Origin: Tenebrio molitor
Taxonomy: Eukaryota > Arthropoda > Insecta > Coleoptera > Tenebrionidae
DNA: 64,000 nucleotides
Direction: 5' to 3'
Assembly (NCBI RefSeq): GCF_963966145.1
Contig: NC_091048.1
Span: forward strand, 28,396,001-28,460,000
Below are positions 23,901 to 34,270 of the stretch, piece after piece. Positions within the stretch are counted from its first letter, which is position 1. Each line of letters starts with the position of its first letter. The notes below the pieces were generated by a model. It saw nothing but the letters and a program-made list of their open reading frames with translations. It was not told the DNA's origin and did no database searches. The translations under genes were made by a program, and so were the position numbers.

Positions 23901-25480
23901 AGATACCCATACCTGTGGCACAACATAACAGTGACGGATGATGTCAATTTGAAAAATAGTTTTTTATGTGATCTCCTAGGAGATGATTTTTCAGGCGATT
24001 TAATATTTAATTCCGATTTACAATAGAAAAAATTGCTGCCCAGTTTTATTTGGCCGCAACTGTACATTTAAAGGAGTTGCATTTGTTTGATGTAATGGTT
24101 GAATTAGTGGAACTAAGACTGAGGATGAAACTAATTTATCAATTATTTAATTAAAAAGCAAGCCCTTGGTCAAGATTTGAATAAACACCGTTACAAACCT
24201 AAGGATATTAGAAACACGAAAGTAAAGAAGAAGAAATCGCTGAAGAAGTTTTAGATCTGAATCTTATTTCAGAGATTCAGAAGGATATTTGTTTTTGTGT
24301 GAACTGAAACAAATCCCGCAAACGTTTCTTACATAGACTAAAAACTTTAATTTTTTTTGTTGGTATGTTTTTTTTCCCTATATCAGTGTTAGAATGGCGA
24401 ATTGTAACAAACTAATCAAGAAACGAAACTTGCATGAGCAATAAAATCGTTTAAAAATGTTTAAATTAGAAATATACAGGTGTCCCTGAAGTCCAAAGAA
24501 CAAAGGAGAAATTTCCAAAAATCTTGAATAAAGAAAATAAAAATGGAAAAGTTGGTTGTTCCTTCATCACTTAAATATTTTATAATAGTACATTCTTCAA
24601 CGAGCGTGTTATTCAAGAGGATGAAAATTCCAGCACGAGCCGTAGGCGAGTGGTGGAATCGTCCGAGCGAATAATAGCCATTATACGCGAGTTGACGACT
24701 ATACCAAGAAAAAGCAGACCAAGTAGTCGACAAAGATGAGAAATGAATTTTATGTAGAACCAAATTACAAATACCTACTTTAATAAATACGATTCAGGAT
24801 TCATAGAAAGTTAAACTCAACAAATGGAAAAAATAATGAAATCATTCTCAGATTGGTCTGTGTTGCGTTTTTCTGGTTACTTCGTTGATGTCACTGCACA
24901 GACAATGAACATATGCTGGAGATAAGAAAAATTGGAGACTTGTTAACAACTGATCAACAAAACAAAACTTGTATGGGCAATAACCTTGTTTAAAATATGC
25001 AAATCAGAGTTGTGTCTTGAACTGGAAACGAATGCGTGACAGATTCAAAGGACTTCGATACAGGATCGCACCACGCTCCTTTACTCGCATATTTTGCAAA
25101 TTAAATCAATCAGCTCGTTTGGAATTCCACAAGGTACTAAATAAACACACAAAAAACATTTTTTTTAAATTTATTTCATCAAAATTGTGACATTTTATCA
25201 CAAATGTCAAAATGAAAATGTCAGAGTGTAGAAGAGGGCGCTGCTGAATAAATGTCAAAGTCAAACAAACGTCATGAAGGAATTTCGCCGAAACGACATC
25301 CACAAGCAGAGCTTCCTCGGAGTAGAATTTTCATAATTAATTTTGTGCCGCCGATGTCATTGGAACCGTGCCGGGAGACAAGGAAGATTGGCGACCTGTT
25401 AACAAACTGGTCAACAAAACGAGCCTTTAATGGCCAATAAACTCGTTTAAACCATTCAAATCGGATCGGACGAGTTTAAA
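20985..25480. mobile_element. Cluster of degenerate non-LTR retrotransposon fragments
   Basis: A recurring block contains a variant of 'aactagtcaacaaaacaaga' followed by 'ctgcatgggcaataaactcg'. It occurs near 21080, 22805, 23605, 24411, 24945 and 25398. Nearby are repeated stretches encoding GVPQG(V)VL.PTLF (about 22430), GVAQGVVLG (about 23312) and GIPQGT (about 25120). These match the GVPQGS.LGP.LF motif of LINE reverse transcriptases. A shared 'ggagatggtaca' plus 'aaaggagttgcatttgtttg' segment occurs near 22470 and 24060. All copies are short and frame-broken. No full-length element or endonuclease domain is seen. Confidence 0.6.
22859..23002. mobile_element. Foldback element
   Basis: Inverted arms of about 50 bp: the left begins 'tataactagcggtatgatta' and the right ends 'tcataccacgtgttata'. 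Further paired blocks include 'gtgaaattgagc' with 'gcttcaatttcac'. The loop is about 35 bp. It is non-coding and sits inside the retroelement-rich interval. Confidence 0.65.
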
Positions 25481-25483
25481 AAA

Positions 25484-26040
25484 TGTCTCAAAGCGAACAT
25501 TGTCCAGAACTGGTTTGGTGCAAGATCTCTGTCTCATCCCTCGACTACGTCGACCACCCGGAGAAGACGACACGCGCCCCCACACTGCGGGAGCCTGTCA
25601 TTTGCATTAATTTTAATAAAACCTCTGAGATCTGTTCGTGGAGTTTGATTTTGTGTAATTCGAAGCAATCCCGGATTTTTCCCATCAATATAAATCTTCG
25701 ATGGTTCTTTTAACCTTTGCACCTTGAGAATTAATCTCAAGTCAACGTTCCCCATTATTAGCAAATTAGAAACGCGCCTCTCAAGAATTCGATGTGTCCA
25801 ATCGCATGTTTTGCAGGAATTGATATAACGGCGCGCCAAGACTCGCCGATAAATCAACGACCAGGTATGAGCCCGGACTAATTTGTTGGTAAAAATGCGT
25901 TATCGGTCCAAGCGAATTAATCAGCTCGAGACCTTGACGGAATTAATTGAGTAAACAAATACATTAAAGGCGCGCGCAATTAGCGGTTATTGTCCCGCGA
26001 TAAAGCCGCCTCCACACCTGCCAAACAATCCAATTCAGTC
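25484..26040. other. Intergenic between retroelement cluster and PDF-like gene
   Basis: No gene seen. The sequence contains TTAATT cores and low-repeat DNA downstream of the minus-strand PDF-like gene. Confidence 0.5.
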
Positions 26041-26047
26041 GAATGAT

Positions 26048-26053
26048 TTATTA
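26048..26053 (-). terminator. AATAAA polyadenylation signal, PDF-like gene
   Basis: The complement of 'tttatt' lies about 60 bases beyond the stop codon of the minus-strand PDF-like gene. Confidence 0.6.
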
Positions 26054-26113
26054 ATAATAGGCATCCTGTCGAGTACAAATAAACATACAGCGTCACATTC
26101 GCACCTTCCCGCT

Positions 26114-26459
26114 CTACTTCTTGCCGTCGCGGTACATCTTCTGCGTCTCTTCGGAGCCCATGATGGCGTTGCTCACCTCCGAGTTTCTTTTACCTTGCAA
26201 GGGCAGCCGGTAGGGGAGGATCGGCACCTCAGGGGCGGGCGCGTACTCCTTGGGGCGCAACTGCGACGCGATCCAGCTGGCCAGCTGGTGCGCCCCTGGA
26301 CTGGCGTACTGCAACGAGAAATTAGCGAGGGGCGGCGAACCGTCGACACCTTACGTCTCTATCGAGGTATCTGTAGTCGTCCCCTGGGGAGGGATAGCCC
26401 TGCGAGGGGGCCACTGCCACCCCCAGGGCGAGCAGGGCCACTACCACGATGCATCTCAT
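26114..26459 (-). CDS. PDF-like neuropeptide precursor B
   Basis: Two exons, 26459-26355 and 26308-26114, with a 46-bp intron; 99 residues. Residues 1-21 are a signal peptide. The proprotein starts YPSPGDDYRYLDRD, then has HQLASWIASQL. This corresponds to the (D/E)RY...RELA.WL.QL block in insect PDF-associated peptides. A GKR site releases NSEVSNAIMGSEETQKMYRD, followed by GKK, which signals C-terminal amidation. The first ten residues keep the PDF pattern NSE(L)(I)N(S)(L)(L)G at five identical and four conservative positions. The second half lacks the usual LPK...(N/D)A. I read it as a strongly diverged PDF, or a PDF-family paralogue, acting as a secreted ligand of a class B GPCR. The family call is inference; that it is an amidated secreted peptide is well supported. 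Confidence 0.6.
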
Positions 26460-26489
26460 GATGGGGCGAACGATGGGAGCTTCGCAGGA

Positions 26490-26524
26490 GACTGAGTGGA
26501 GAGGGTGCGACGCTTTCTTAAATA
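26490..26524 (-). promoter_or_regulatory. TATA-Inr core promoter of PDF-like gene
   Basis: Minus-strand TATTTAAG (complement of 26517-26524) lies 31 bases upstream of the A of the TCAGTC initiator (complement of 26490-26495). The 5' UTR would be 34 bases. The spacing is the same as for the paralogous gene at 19862-20156. Confidence 0.7.
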
Positions 26525-26650
26525 CCGGGACAAGACAACGTGTTCCAGACGTCGAGAGGGTGATGAGTGTCACGAACAGGCGAAAAATACGTTATTTGTG
26601 AGTGGGAGTTGCATAAGGAGAACAAGAAGATTCTTTCGGTGTTTATTCAA

Positions 26651-29316
26651 TCAAAATACAAATATTTTGGTGCGCTCTTTGTAAGCTACGTTGTCGTCGA
26701 AGGTTAAGAGGAACATGAAGGTGCTGTAGAGGGCGCCAGCACTCAAGAGATGCCACAGGTCGTGGACGTCGTAGAAATTCAAGAATTGAAGACATTGCTG
26801 GTTTCGTTCGCGCGATATGGCGGGACTCTCCTGTTTGTTTTTGTTGAGAAAAAGTCACCAAAAAGTCTTGTGGAATTGACTCACCTTCCATTGGGCGCGT
26901 GGATGGAAGTAGACATAAGCTCCAGAAATCCATAAAATTATAGACAACAAGAGATAAAAGACATTCTGTAGGCTGACTCCTTCGCAATAAATACATGTTT
27001 TGAAAATGAAGTAAATGAGCGTCTGCAGAAATGCGTTGCCCATTAGCTGAATCAGAATGAAAGTTCCAAAGTCTATGGCTCCCTCAATAAAAAAATGACA
27101 TCCGCAAGCTGACAGGATAATGTTGATGGCGATCGCCGTTCCAACGCAAATGAAACGCGCTGCAACAGGTTGGTTGTGAGATCAATGGTGGGTACTTGAG
27201 ACGTACCTTTTCGTCGTGGTTTTAGTAGATGGGAGACAGGGTGTTGGCGATTTCGCAGTTGTGATGTGAGATTTCCTAGATTGTCCCAGACAGGTCCAAG
27301 AAAGTAGGCCTTCAGGGACAAAAAGATGCACACAAGGGTGTTTATCGTCATGAATACTGCTACCACGGCAACCTCCTCGGTGAGAAGTCCCACCGTAGCT
27401 GAAAGAAGCGGTGTCGTAGTTTTTGTTTTGGTACTTTAAAGGGAGTACCTAGTAAGATATAGAGTCCCAGAAGGATGAAAGCGAGATTGTGGGAGAGAGA
27501 GACGTCAGAGTGTCGATTCTTGTAGAGTTGGACCATGCAAAGAACCACCATCACGTACATGAAGGTGACATCTGCAAAATGAACCTGTGGAGGTGTAGGG
27601 CGAGTTTGTCACGTACCAAACTGGAAGCTGAACTGGCTCGGGCAGACGTGGTAGCAAGCAGAAAGGACGCCTTCGCCGATCAAGGCAAGACCCATCGCGT
27701 TGAAGACTCCGTAGTGGCGCGGAACGCCGGTGGGCAGCGCTTGGTACTTGCTCTTCCAGTGGGCCACCATGCACAGAAACAACGCTCCCATCAGAACGTA
27801 CCCCACGTTGGAAAAAATGTGGTTGAAATCCCCGAAGATCCAGAAGGGGTTTGCACAAAGATAGTTGTAGTAGCACATGTCTTCGTCTCCTGTCTTGTCG
27901 GCGATTTTCTGGTAGGTCCAGACGAGTTGCGTCACCGGAATCCCGTAGAAAATTACAACGAGCAGGAGGTTCCACACGAAGCCAAACGATTTCTCGCGAC
28001 TGTCTTGCAGGTTCTGTGCTAAATCAGAAACCATTAGTTCGTCCGGCAAAGTCCACTCGTTTGCACCAACAGAATCTTCATTCGCGCTCTGTTGCGAAGC
28101 CGACTCTTCTGGTTGACCTTCTTCGGTCGCGCTTTGGTGCGAAGCCGATTCTTCTTGGACTTCTGGTTGACCTCCACTTGTGCTTTGCTGGTGTTGAGAT
28201 AACAAACCTGGACTGTCTTCAATCGATTGCTCCTCCGGTACGCTCTCTTGTTCTCGAGGTATCAACGACTCGTTGTCGTCGGATCTACTGCGCTCTGCTG
28301 CTTGGCCACACAGATGAAAAACGAATACTATAAACACAGCGACCAAACAGGCAAGCACAACCATTCCGAGCACAAAGAAAGTGGCGGAAGTGCGGTTGTC
28401 TGCGATTTCAGTTACGACGAAAGTAACGTGAAAGGTACGATTGTCTTCTCCGAACACTCTTTTGTCAAAGGGGTTGTACTTTTTGATGCAATCAGAGTCG
28501 TTGATTTTCGCCGATAAAACCAGGCTGAAGCCTTCACCGTAGTTGCTTCTCTGAAAAGGACCCTCCTTAGGAGTTGAATCGTCGCAGTGGTACTTACCTA
28601 CCAGGATTCTCATTCCTCCTTTGTTCGTGATCGTTTGGTGGACACTTCGCGCCACTCCCAGGTCGAAAACTGGGCACTAGATGAGTTCGGTTAGTACCAG
28701 AGTTGCGCAACAAAAGTACACTTACTTGGTTGTTTTGGATGGAAGCCGAGAGACAAGCGTCAGAAGTGGAGTTGATCTCGATCACTGTGGTCAGAGTAAA
28801 GTTGTGGCTGAATCTGTAGAAGAAGTAGTCGGTTTGGCTCGGCGACACCGAGAGGGAGTACTGGTTTCCGCTGGTGATGTTGAAGTTACCGTCTTTTTTA
28901 ACCAGAAGGTACAAGGTCACATTGGTCGGAGAGGCAGTAGATAGAGTGACAGTAAAATTCTTGCCCCACCCTAAGTGATCTACTTCGTTGTCGCAAAAAA
29001 TGCGCGATGTGTTGGCGTAGACGGTGTCGGTGTTCTTAAAGCTGTTGGCGAGGATAAGAGGAACTGTCCAAGAGAGTATGTTCCGTTGTTGCTCCGCCAC
29101 CAGGTGCACTGGGTCCTTTGAAGTGGCGTCGGTACTCCAGGCGATTATTTTGAACAAATTTTTGACATGGCCCGGATGAAAATGAATGCGAATATTACTG
29201 GACGAGTTAACCACAAATTGCATCACCTCCGAGAAGTTTCCATTTCGGTCGCCATCACCATAACACTGCACCAGAAAAAGAGCTACTATGACACAACGTA
29301 AACTGAAGGCTGCCAT
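26651..29316 (-). CDS. SID-1-like protein, divergent copy 1
   Basis: Seven exons: 29316-28726, 28676-28602, 28550-27617, 27571-27449, 27398-27207, 27159-26885 and 26830-26651; 789 residues, all in frame. A signal peptide is followed by an N-glycosylation-rich beta-sandwich ectodomain ending CPVFDL...SVHQTI. A first membrane helix (TSATFFVLGMVVLACLVAVFIVFVF) leads to a long hydrophilic cytoplasmic loop. The multipass core starts at LLLVVIFYGIP. SID-1 signatures are present: D.DMCYYN.LCANP, DFNHIFSNVGY, LSACYHVCP and C-terminal YDVHDLWHLLSA. The Ser/His, Asp and HxxxH residues of the CREST-type metal site are retained. SID-1 family members take part in uptake of double-stranded RNA in nematodes; roles of insect Sil proteins vary. 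The cytoplasmic loop has an internal duplication rich in E, S and Q. AATAAA follows the stop directly. Confidence 0.9.
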
Positions 29317-29406
29317 TTTAAAACTAAATCGATTGCAAAACGATTTCGCAGTTTTTATCGTAAATTAAATAAACCAGCAATTATCTTAAACAAATAATTT
29401 ATTTAT

Positions 29407-30444
29407 TTAGAATTCAGTAATGTCTTCGGGTTTTTTTATCGATCAAGTCGTCCAAACACAGCAAAAAGATGAAAGTGAGATAGCAAAAATATGAAAGTGA
29501 GATACAGAGCTGGGGCGCTGAGTAAGTGCCAGACGTCATGTTTGTCGTAGAAATTCATCACGATGCACTCTTGATTCCACTGGCGGGACTCCGCAGGGGT
29601 GACCTGCAGCAGTTAGTACCGCATCTGTTCGCCTACTGTTGAGTCGATACTAACAGTCCACAAGGTGGCGTTGCCAAAGAAGAAGACGGCCGAAGTGGCC
29701 CACGCCGCCATCCCCAACACCCACCGTGCATGCACCAACTAAAAACGAGAGTGTTTGCTACGTTTTTGCGGGTCATTCGTGCTGGTGTAGAAGACGGCAT
29801 AGAGGACGGAGTTACCCATCAAGAGCCCCAGGAGGAAGGTCCCGAAGTCGGTGACTCCGCTGTTGTACAGACACAGCCCGGTTATCAACATGGCGTAGTT
29901 GATCAAGTTGGCAACGATCAAGAGGATGAATCGACTCTTTTTGATCGGTGCGAGGGCTTCGACTTTGTTGTCGCTGGAAGTGAAGGTCTTTTTGAGTTGT
30001 TTGAATCCGTCGAAGACGAAACTGACGAAGTAGATCTTGAAGGAGATGTAGACACAAAGGAACGAGTAGATGACGACGAAGACGACCCAGACGCCCAGAG
30101 TGCCTTTCAGGCACTGTTTGAAAACTTGAAGGTGACTCACCAAGAAATATCGCCATCTCCAAGACTGTGAAAATCGCGTAGGCGGTGCCGTTGACGTCCG
30201 GGTGGCGGTTCTGGACAGCTTGATCATGCAGAGTATCGCCATCACATATAGGAAGCGACAGATGTGGTAGGCCGCCGAGAGGAGACCCATGGCGTAGAAC
30301 ACGCTGTAGTGGGTCAGGATTCCGATCTGTCAAAATGATTCAGATCTGGTACGACTGTACACGTCGGTACTACTGTTGGGGATCTTCGAGTGTCGGTAGA
30401 TCACCACGCAGAGGAACTAGATCCCCATGAAGACGTACCCCACG
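29407..30444 (-). pseudogene. C-terminal sil remnant (between copies 1 and 2)
   Basis: This is a broken copy of the C-terminal half of the canonical sil gene at 36977-39658. Homology starts abruptly at about 30444 in the exon encoding VGYVFMGILFLC and ends at the stop codon near 29407. Damage seen: an in-frame TAG in the GILFLC segment (about 30419); loss of an intron and adjacent codons after YHIC; a one-base deletion in IKLYQNR (TGTCCAG for TGTACCAG, about 30215); and a deletion of about 30 bp near 29725. The deletion in IKLYQNR is shared with the remnant at 33111-34190, so it predates the duplication that produced the two. It still contains the upstream flank and promoter of copy 1. Confidence 0.85.
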
Positions 30445-30524
30445 TCCCATTGGGTCTTGTGCTGTGTTTAACGAGAGCGCTTGAGAAATAAAGCAAGGAG
30501 AAGGTTGATTCGTTCTTTATTCAA

Positions 30525-33021
30525 TCAAAATACAGCCATTTCGTTACGGTTTTTGTAAGCTACGTTGTCGTCTAAGGTTAAAAGGAACATGAAGGTGCTG
30601 TAGAGGGCGCCAGCGCTCCAGAAATGCCACAGGTCGTGGACGTCGTAGAAATCGAAGAGAACACATTCTTCGTTTCGTTGGCGCGATATGGCGGGACTCT
30701 CCTGTTTGTTTTTGTTGAGAAAAGTCACTAAAATATCTTATCGAATTGACTTACCGTCCATTGGGTACGTGTTTGGAAGTAGGCATGACCTCCAATACCC
30801 CATAGAATTATAGACAAGAAGAGATAAAAGACATTCTCTACGCTGACTCCTTCGCGATAAATACGTATTTTGAAAAAAAAGTAAATGAGCGTGTGCAGAA
30901 ATGCGTTGCCCATTAACTGAATCAGAATTAAAGTTCCAAAATCCACGACTCCATTAACAAACAAATAACATCCAACAGTTGATAGGACAATGTTGATGGC
31001 GATCGGTGTTACAACGCAAATGAAACGTGCTGCAATAGGTTGGTTGTGAGATCAATGGTGGAGTACTTGTCACAGTTGAAACGTACCTTTTCGTTGTGGT
31101 TTTAGTATATGGAGGGTAGAATCTTCGCTATTTTGCAGTTGTGATATGAGATTTCCTAGATTGTACCAGACGGGTCCAAAAAAGTAGGCCTTCAGGGACA
31201 AAAAGATGCACAGAGGGATTTCCAGTATGATGAGAATGGCTACCAGGGCAACCTCGTTGGTCAGAAGTCCGACCGTAGCTGAAAGAAGCGGTGTCGTAGT
31301 TTTGGTTTTGGTAGATTGGGGGGAGTACCGATGAAGATGAAGGCTCCTAGGATCATGAAAGCGTGACTGGTGGAGAGGGAGACGTCAGAGTGTCGATTTT
31401 CGTAGAGTTGGACCATGCAAAGAACCGCCATCAGGTACATGAAGGTGACGTCTGCAAAATGAACGTGTTGAGGAGTTGGGCGAGTTTATCACGTACCAAA
31501 CTGGAAGCTGAACTGGCTTGGACAGACGTGGTAGCAAGCAGAAAGGACTCCTTCGCCGATCAAGGCAAGACCCATCGCGTTGAAGACTCCGTAGTGGCGC
31601 GGAACGCCGGTGGACAGCCCTTGGTACTTGCTCTTCCAATGGGCCACCATGCACAGAAACAGCGCTCCCATCAGAATGTACCCCACGTTAGAGTAGATGT
31701 GGTTAAAATCCCCGAAGATCCACAACGGGTTTGCACAAAGATAGTTGTAGTAGCACATGTCCTCGTCTCCGTACTTGTTGGCGATTTTCTGGTAGGTCCA
31801 GACGAGTTGCGTCACCGGAAGCCCGTAAAAAATTCCAACGTGGAGCAGGCTCCACATGTAGCCAAACGATTTGTCGCTGTTGTTCTGCAGGTTTTGTGCC
31901 AAATGAGAAACCATTAGTTTGTCCGGCAAGGTCCTCTCTCTCCTCTCATTTCCATCGTCTTGTTGCTCCTCCGGTACAGTTCGAGGTAGCAATGGCTCGC
32001 TTTCGTCGTACCTAGTGCCCCCTGCTGCTTTGCCACACATATGAAAAACGCATACTACAAGCACAGCGACCAAGCAGGTAACCACAATGATTCCGAGCAT
32101 GCAGAATATAGCGACCGTGCGGTTGCCATTGATTTCACGTATAGAAACAGTGACGTGAGAGGTACGACTGTTTTCTCTCAACACGCTCTTGTCAAGGGGG
32201 TTGTATTTTTGGATGCAGTCAGAGTCGTCCATTCTCGCGACTAAAACCAAACTGAAGCCTTCACCGTATTCATATCTCTGAAAATGACAGTCATCAGGAG
32301 TTGAATCGTCGCAGTGGTACTTACCTACTCGGATTCTCATCGCTCCTTTATGCAAGATCGTTTGGTGGACACTTCGCGACACTTCCAGGTTGAAAACTGG
32401 ACACTAAACGAGTTTGGTCAGTACCAGAGAGTTGGACAAAAGTATACTTACTTGATGATTTTGGATGGAAGCGAACAGACAAAGGTCGGAACTCGAGTTG
32501 ACCCTGATGACGGTGGTTAAAGTTTGGTTGGAGGAGAATCTGTAGAAGAAGTAGTCGGGTTGACTCGGCGACACCGAGACGGAGTACTTGTCTCCGGTGT
32601 TAAAGTTATACTCTTTTTTGACCAGAAGGTACAAGGTCACATTGGTGGGAGAATCAGTAGATAGAGTGACAGTAAAATGTCTGCCCCATCCGTTGTCGCA
32701 AAAAATGCGAGATGTGTTGTCGTAGACGTTGTCGGTGTTGTTAAAGCTATTGGCGAGGGTAAGAGGAACTGTCCAAGAAAGTATGTTGGTATCTTGCTCC
32801 ACCACCACGTATACTGGCTCTTTTGATGTGGCGTCAGTACTCCAGGCGTTTATTTTGTACACATTTTTGACATACCCGGGATGAAAATGAATACGAGTGT
32901 TGTTGGACGAGTTCAACACAAATTGCATCACTTGCGAGAAGTTTCCACTTTGGTGACCGTCAGTATAACAGTGCACCAGAAAAAAAGCAACTATGACACA
33001 ACGTGAACTGAATGCTGCCAT
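30525..33021 (-). CDS. SID-1-like protein, divergent copy 2
   Basis: Seven exons with the same layout as copy 1: 33021-32452, 32403-32329, 32277-31497, 31451-31329, 31278-31087, 31029-30755 and about 30701-30525; 730 residues. It starts MAAFSSRC; an in-frame ATG seven codons upstream is less likely because the homologous start is conserved among copies. Ectodomain, first helix, multipass core and the signatures LSACYHVCP and YDVHDLWHFWSA are intact, so the predicted metal site is kept. It is the shortest copy: the cytoplasmic loop has lost most of its acidic Q/S/E stretch, and the ectodomain lacks about seven residues near SRIFCDN. The product should be a membrane protein of the SID-1/SIDT family. 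Whether it moves RNA, lipid or sterol is not shown by sequence. Confidence 0.88.
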
Positions 33022-33110
33022 TTTGCAACTGAATTTATGCAAACGATATTACCCTTTTTTTATCGTAGATAAATAAACCAAATATTATCTTAAAAAAGAG
33101 TTTATTTATT

Positions 33111-34190
33111 TGGAATACAATAATGTCTTTGCGCTTTTTATCCACCAAGTCGTCGTCCAAACAGAGCAAAAGCATGAAGGGGAGATACAGAGCTGGGGCG
33201 CTGAGTAAGTGCGAGACGTGTTTGTCGTAGAAATTCATCACGATACACTCTTGATTCCACTGGCGGGACTCCGCAGGGGTGACCTGCAACAATTAGTACC
33301 GCATCTGTTCGTCCACTGTTGAGTCGATACTAACAGTCCACAAGGTGGCTTGTCAAAGAAGACGGCCGAGGTGGCCCACGCCGCCATCCCGAACACTCCG
33401 TAGATCATGGCTTCGACGCAGATTCTCTCGCCGTGCACCAACTAAAAACGAGACAGTTTGATACGTTTCTACCGGTCGACAATACCGACATTCGTGCTGG
33501 TGTAGAAGACGGCATAGACGACGGAGTTACCCATCAAGAGCCCCAGGAGGAAGGTCTCGAAGTCGGTGACTCCGCTGTTGTACAGACACAGAACGGTTAT
33601 CAACATGGCGTAGTTAATCAAGTTGGCAAGGATCAAGAGGATGAAGCGACTCTTTTTGATCGATGCGATGGCTTCGACTTTGTTGTCGCTGGAGGTGAAG
33701 GTCTTTTTGAGTTGTTTGAATCCGTCGAAGACGAAACTGACGAAGTAGATCTTGAAGGAGATGTAGACGCAGAGGAACGAGTAGATGACGACGAAGACGA
33801 TCCAGATCCCTAGAGTGCCGTTCTGGCACTGTCTTAAAATTTGAAGGGAGAGCTTGGTGACTCACCTAGAAAGATCGCCATCCCCAAGGCTGTGAAAATC
33901 GCGTAGGCGGTGGCGTTGACGTCCGGGTGGTGGTTCTGGACAGCTTGATCCTGCACAGTACCGCCATCACGTATAGAAAGCGACAAATGTGGTAGTCCGC
34001 CGAGATGAGACCCTTGATGGTCAAAGCGATGCCCGTGGCGTAGAACACGCCGTAGTGCATCGGGATCCCGGACTGTCGAAACGATTCAGATCTGGTACGA
34101 TTGTACACGTCGGTACTACTGTTGGGGATCTTCGTGTGTCGGTAGAGCACCACGCAGAGGAACAAGATCCCATTGAAGACGTACCCCACG
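33111..34190 (-). pseudogene. C-terminal sil remnant (between copies 2 and 3)
   Basis: A second broken copy of the 3' part of the canonical sil gene, with the same abrupt upstream edge (about 34190, at the VGYVF.GILFLC segment). It has the same one-base deletion in the IKLYQNR region (about 33943) and the same loss of intron and codons after YHIC as the remnant at 29407-30444. Additional damage: the last exon reads YDKHVSHLLSA, so the HxxxH spacing is broken, and the stop codon TAA has become CAA. It does not have the TAG seen in the other remnant. It provides the 5' flank of copy 2. Confidence 0.85.
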
Positions 34191-34270
34191 TCCCATTGGG
34201 TCTTGTGCTGTGTTTGACGAGAGCGCTTGAGAAATAAAGCAAGGAGAAGGTTCATTCGTTCTTTATTCAA

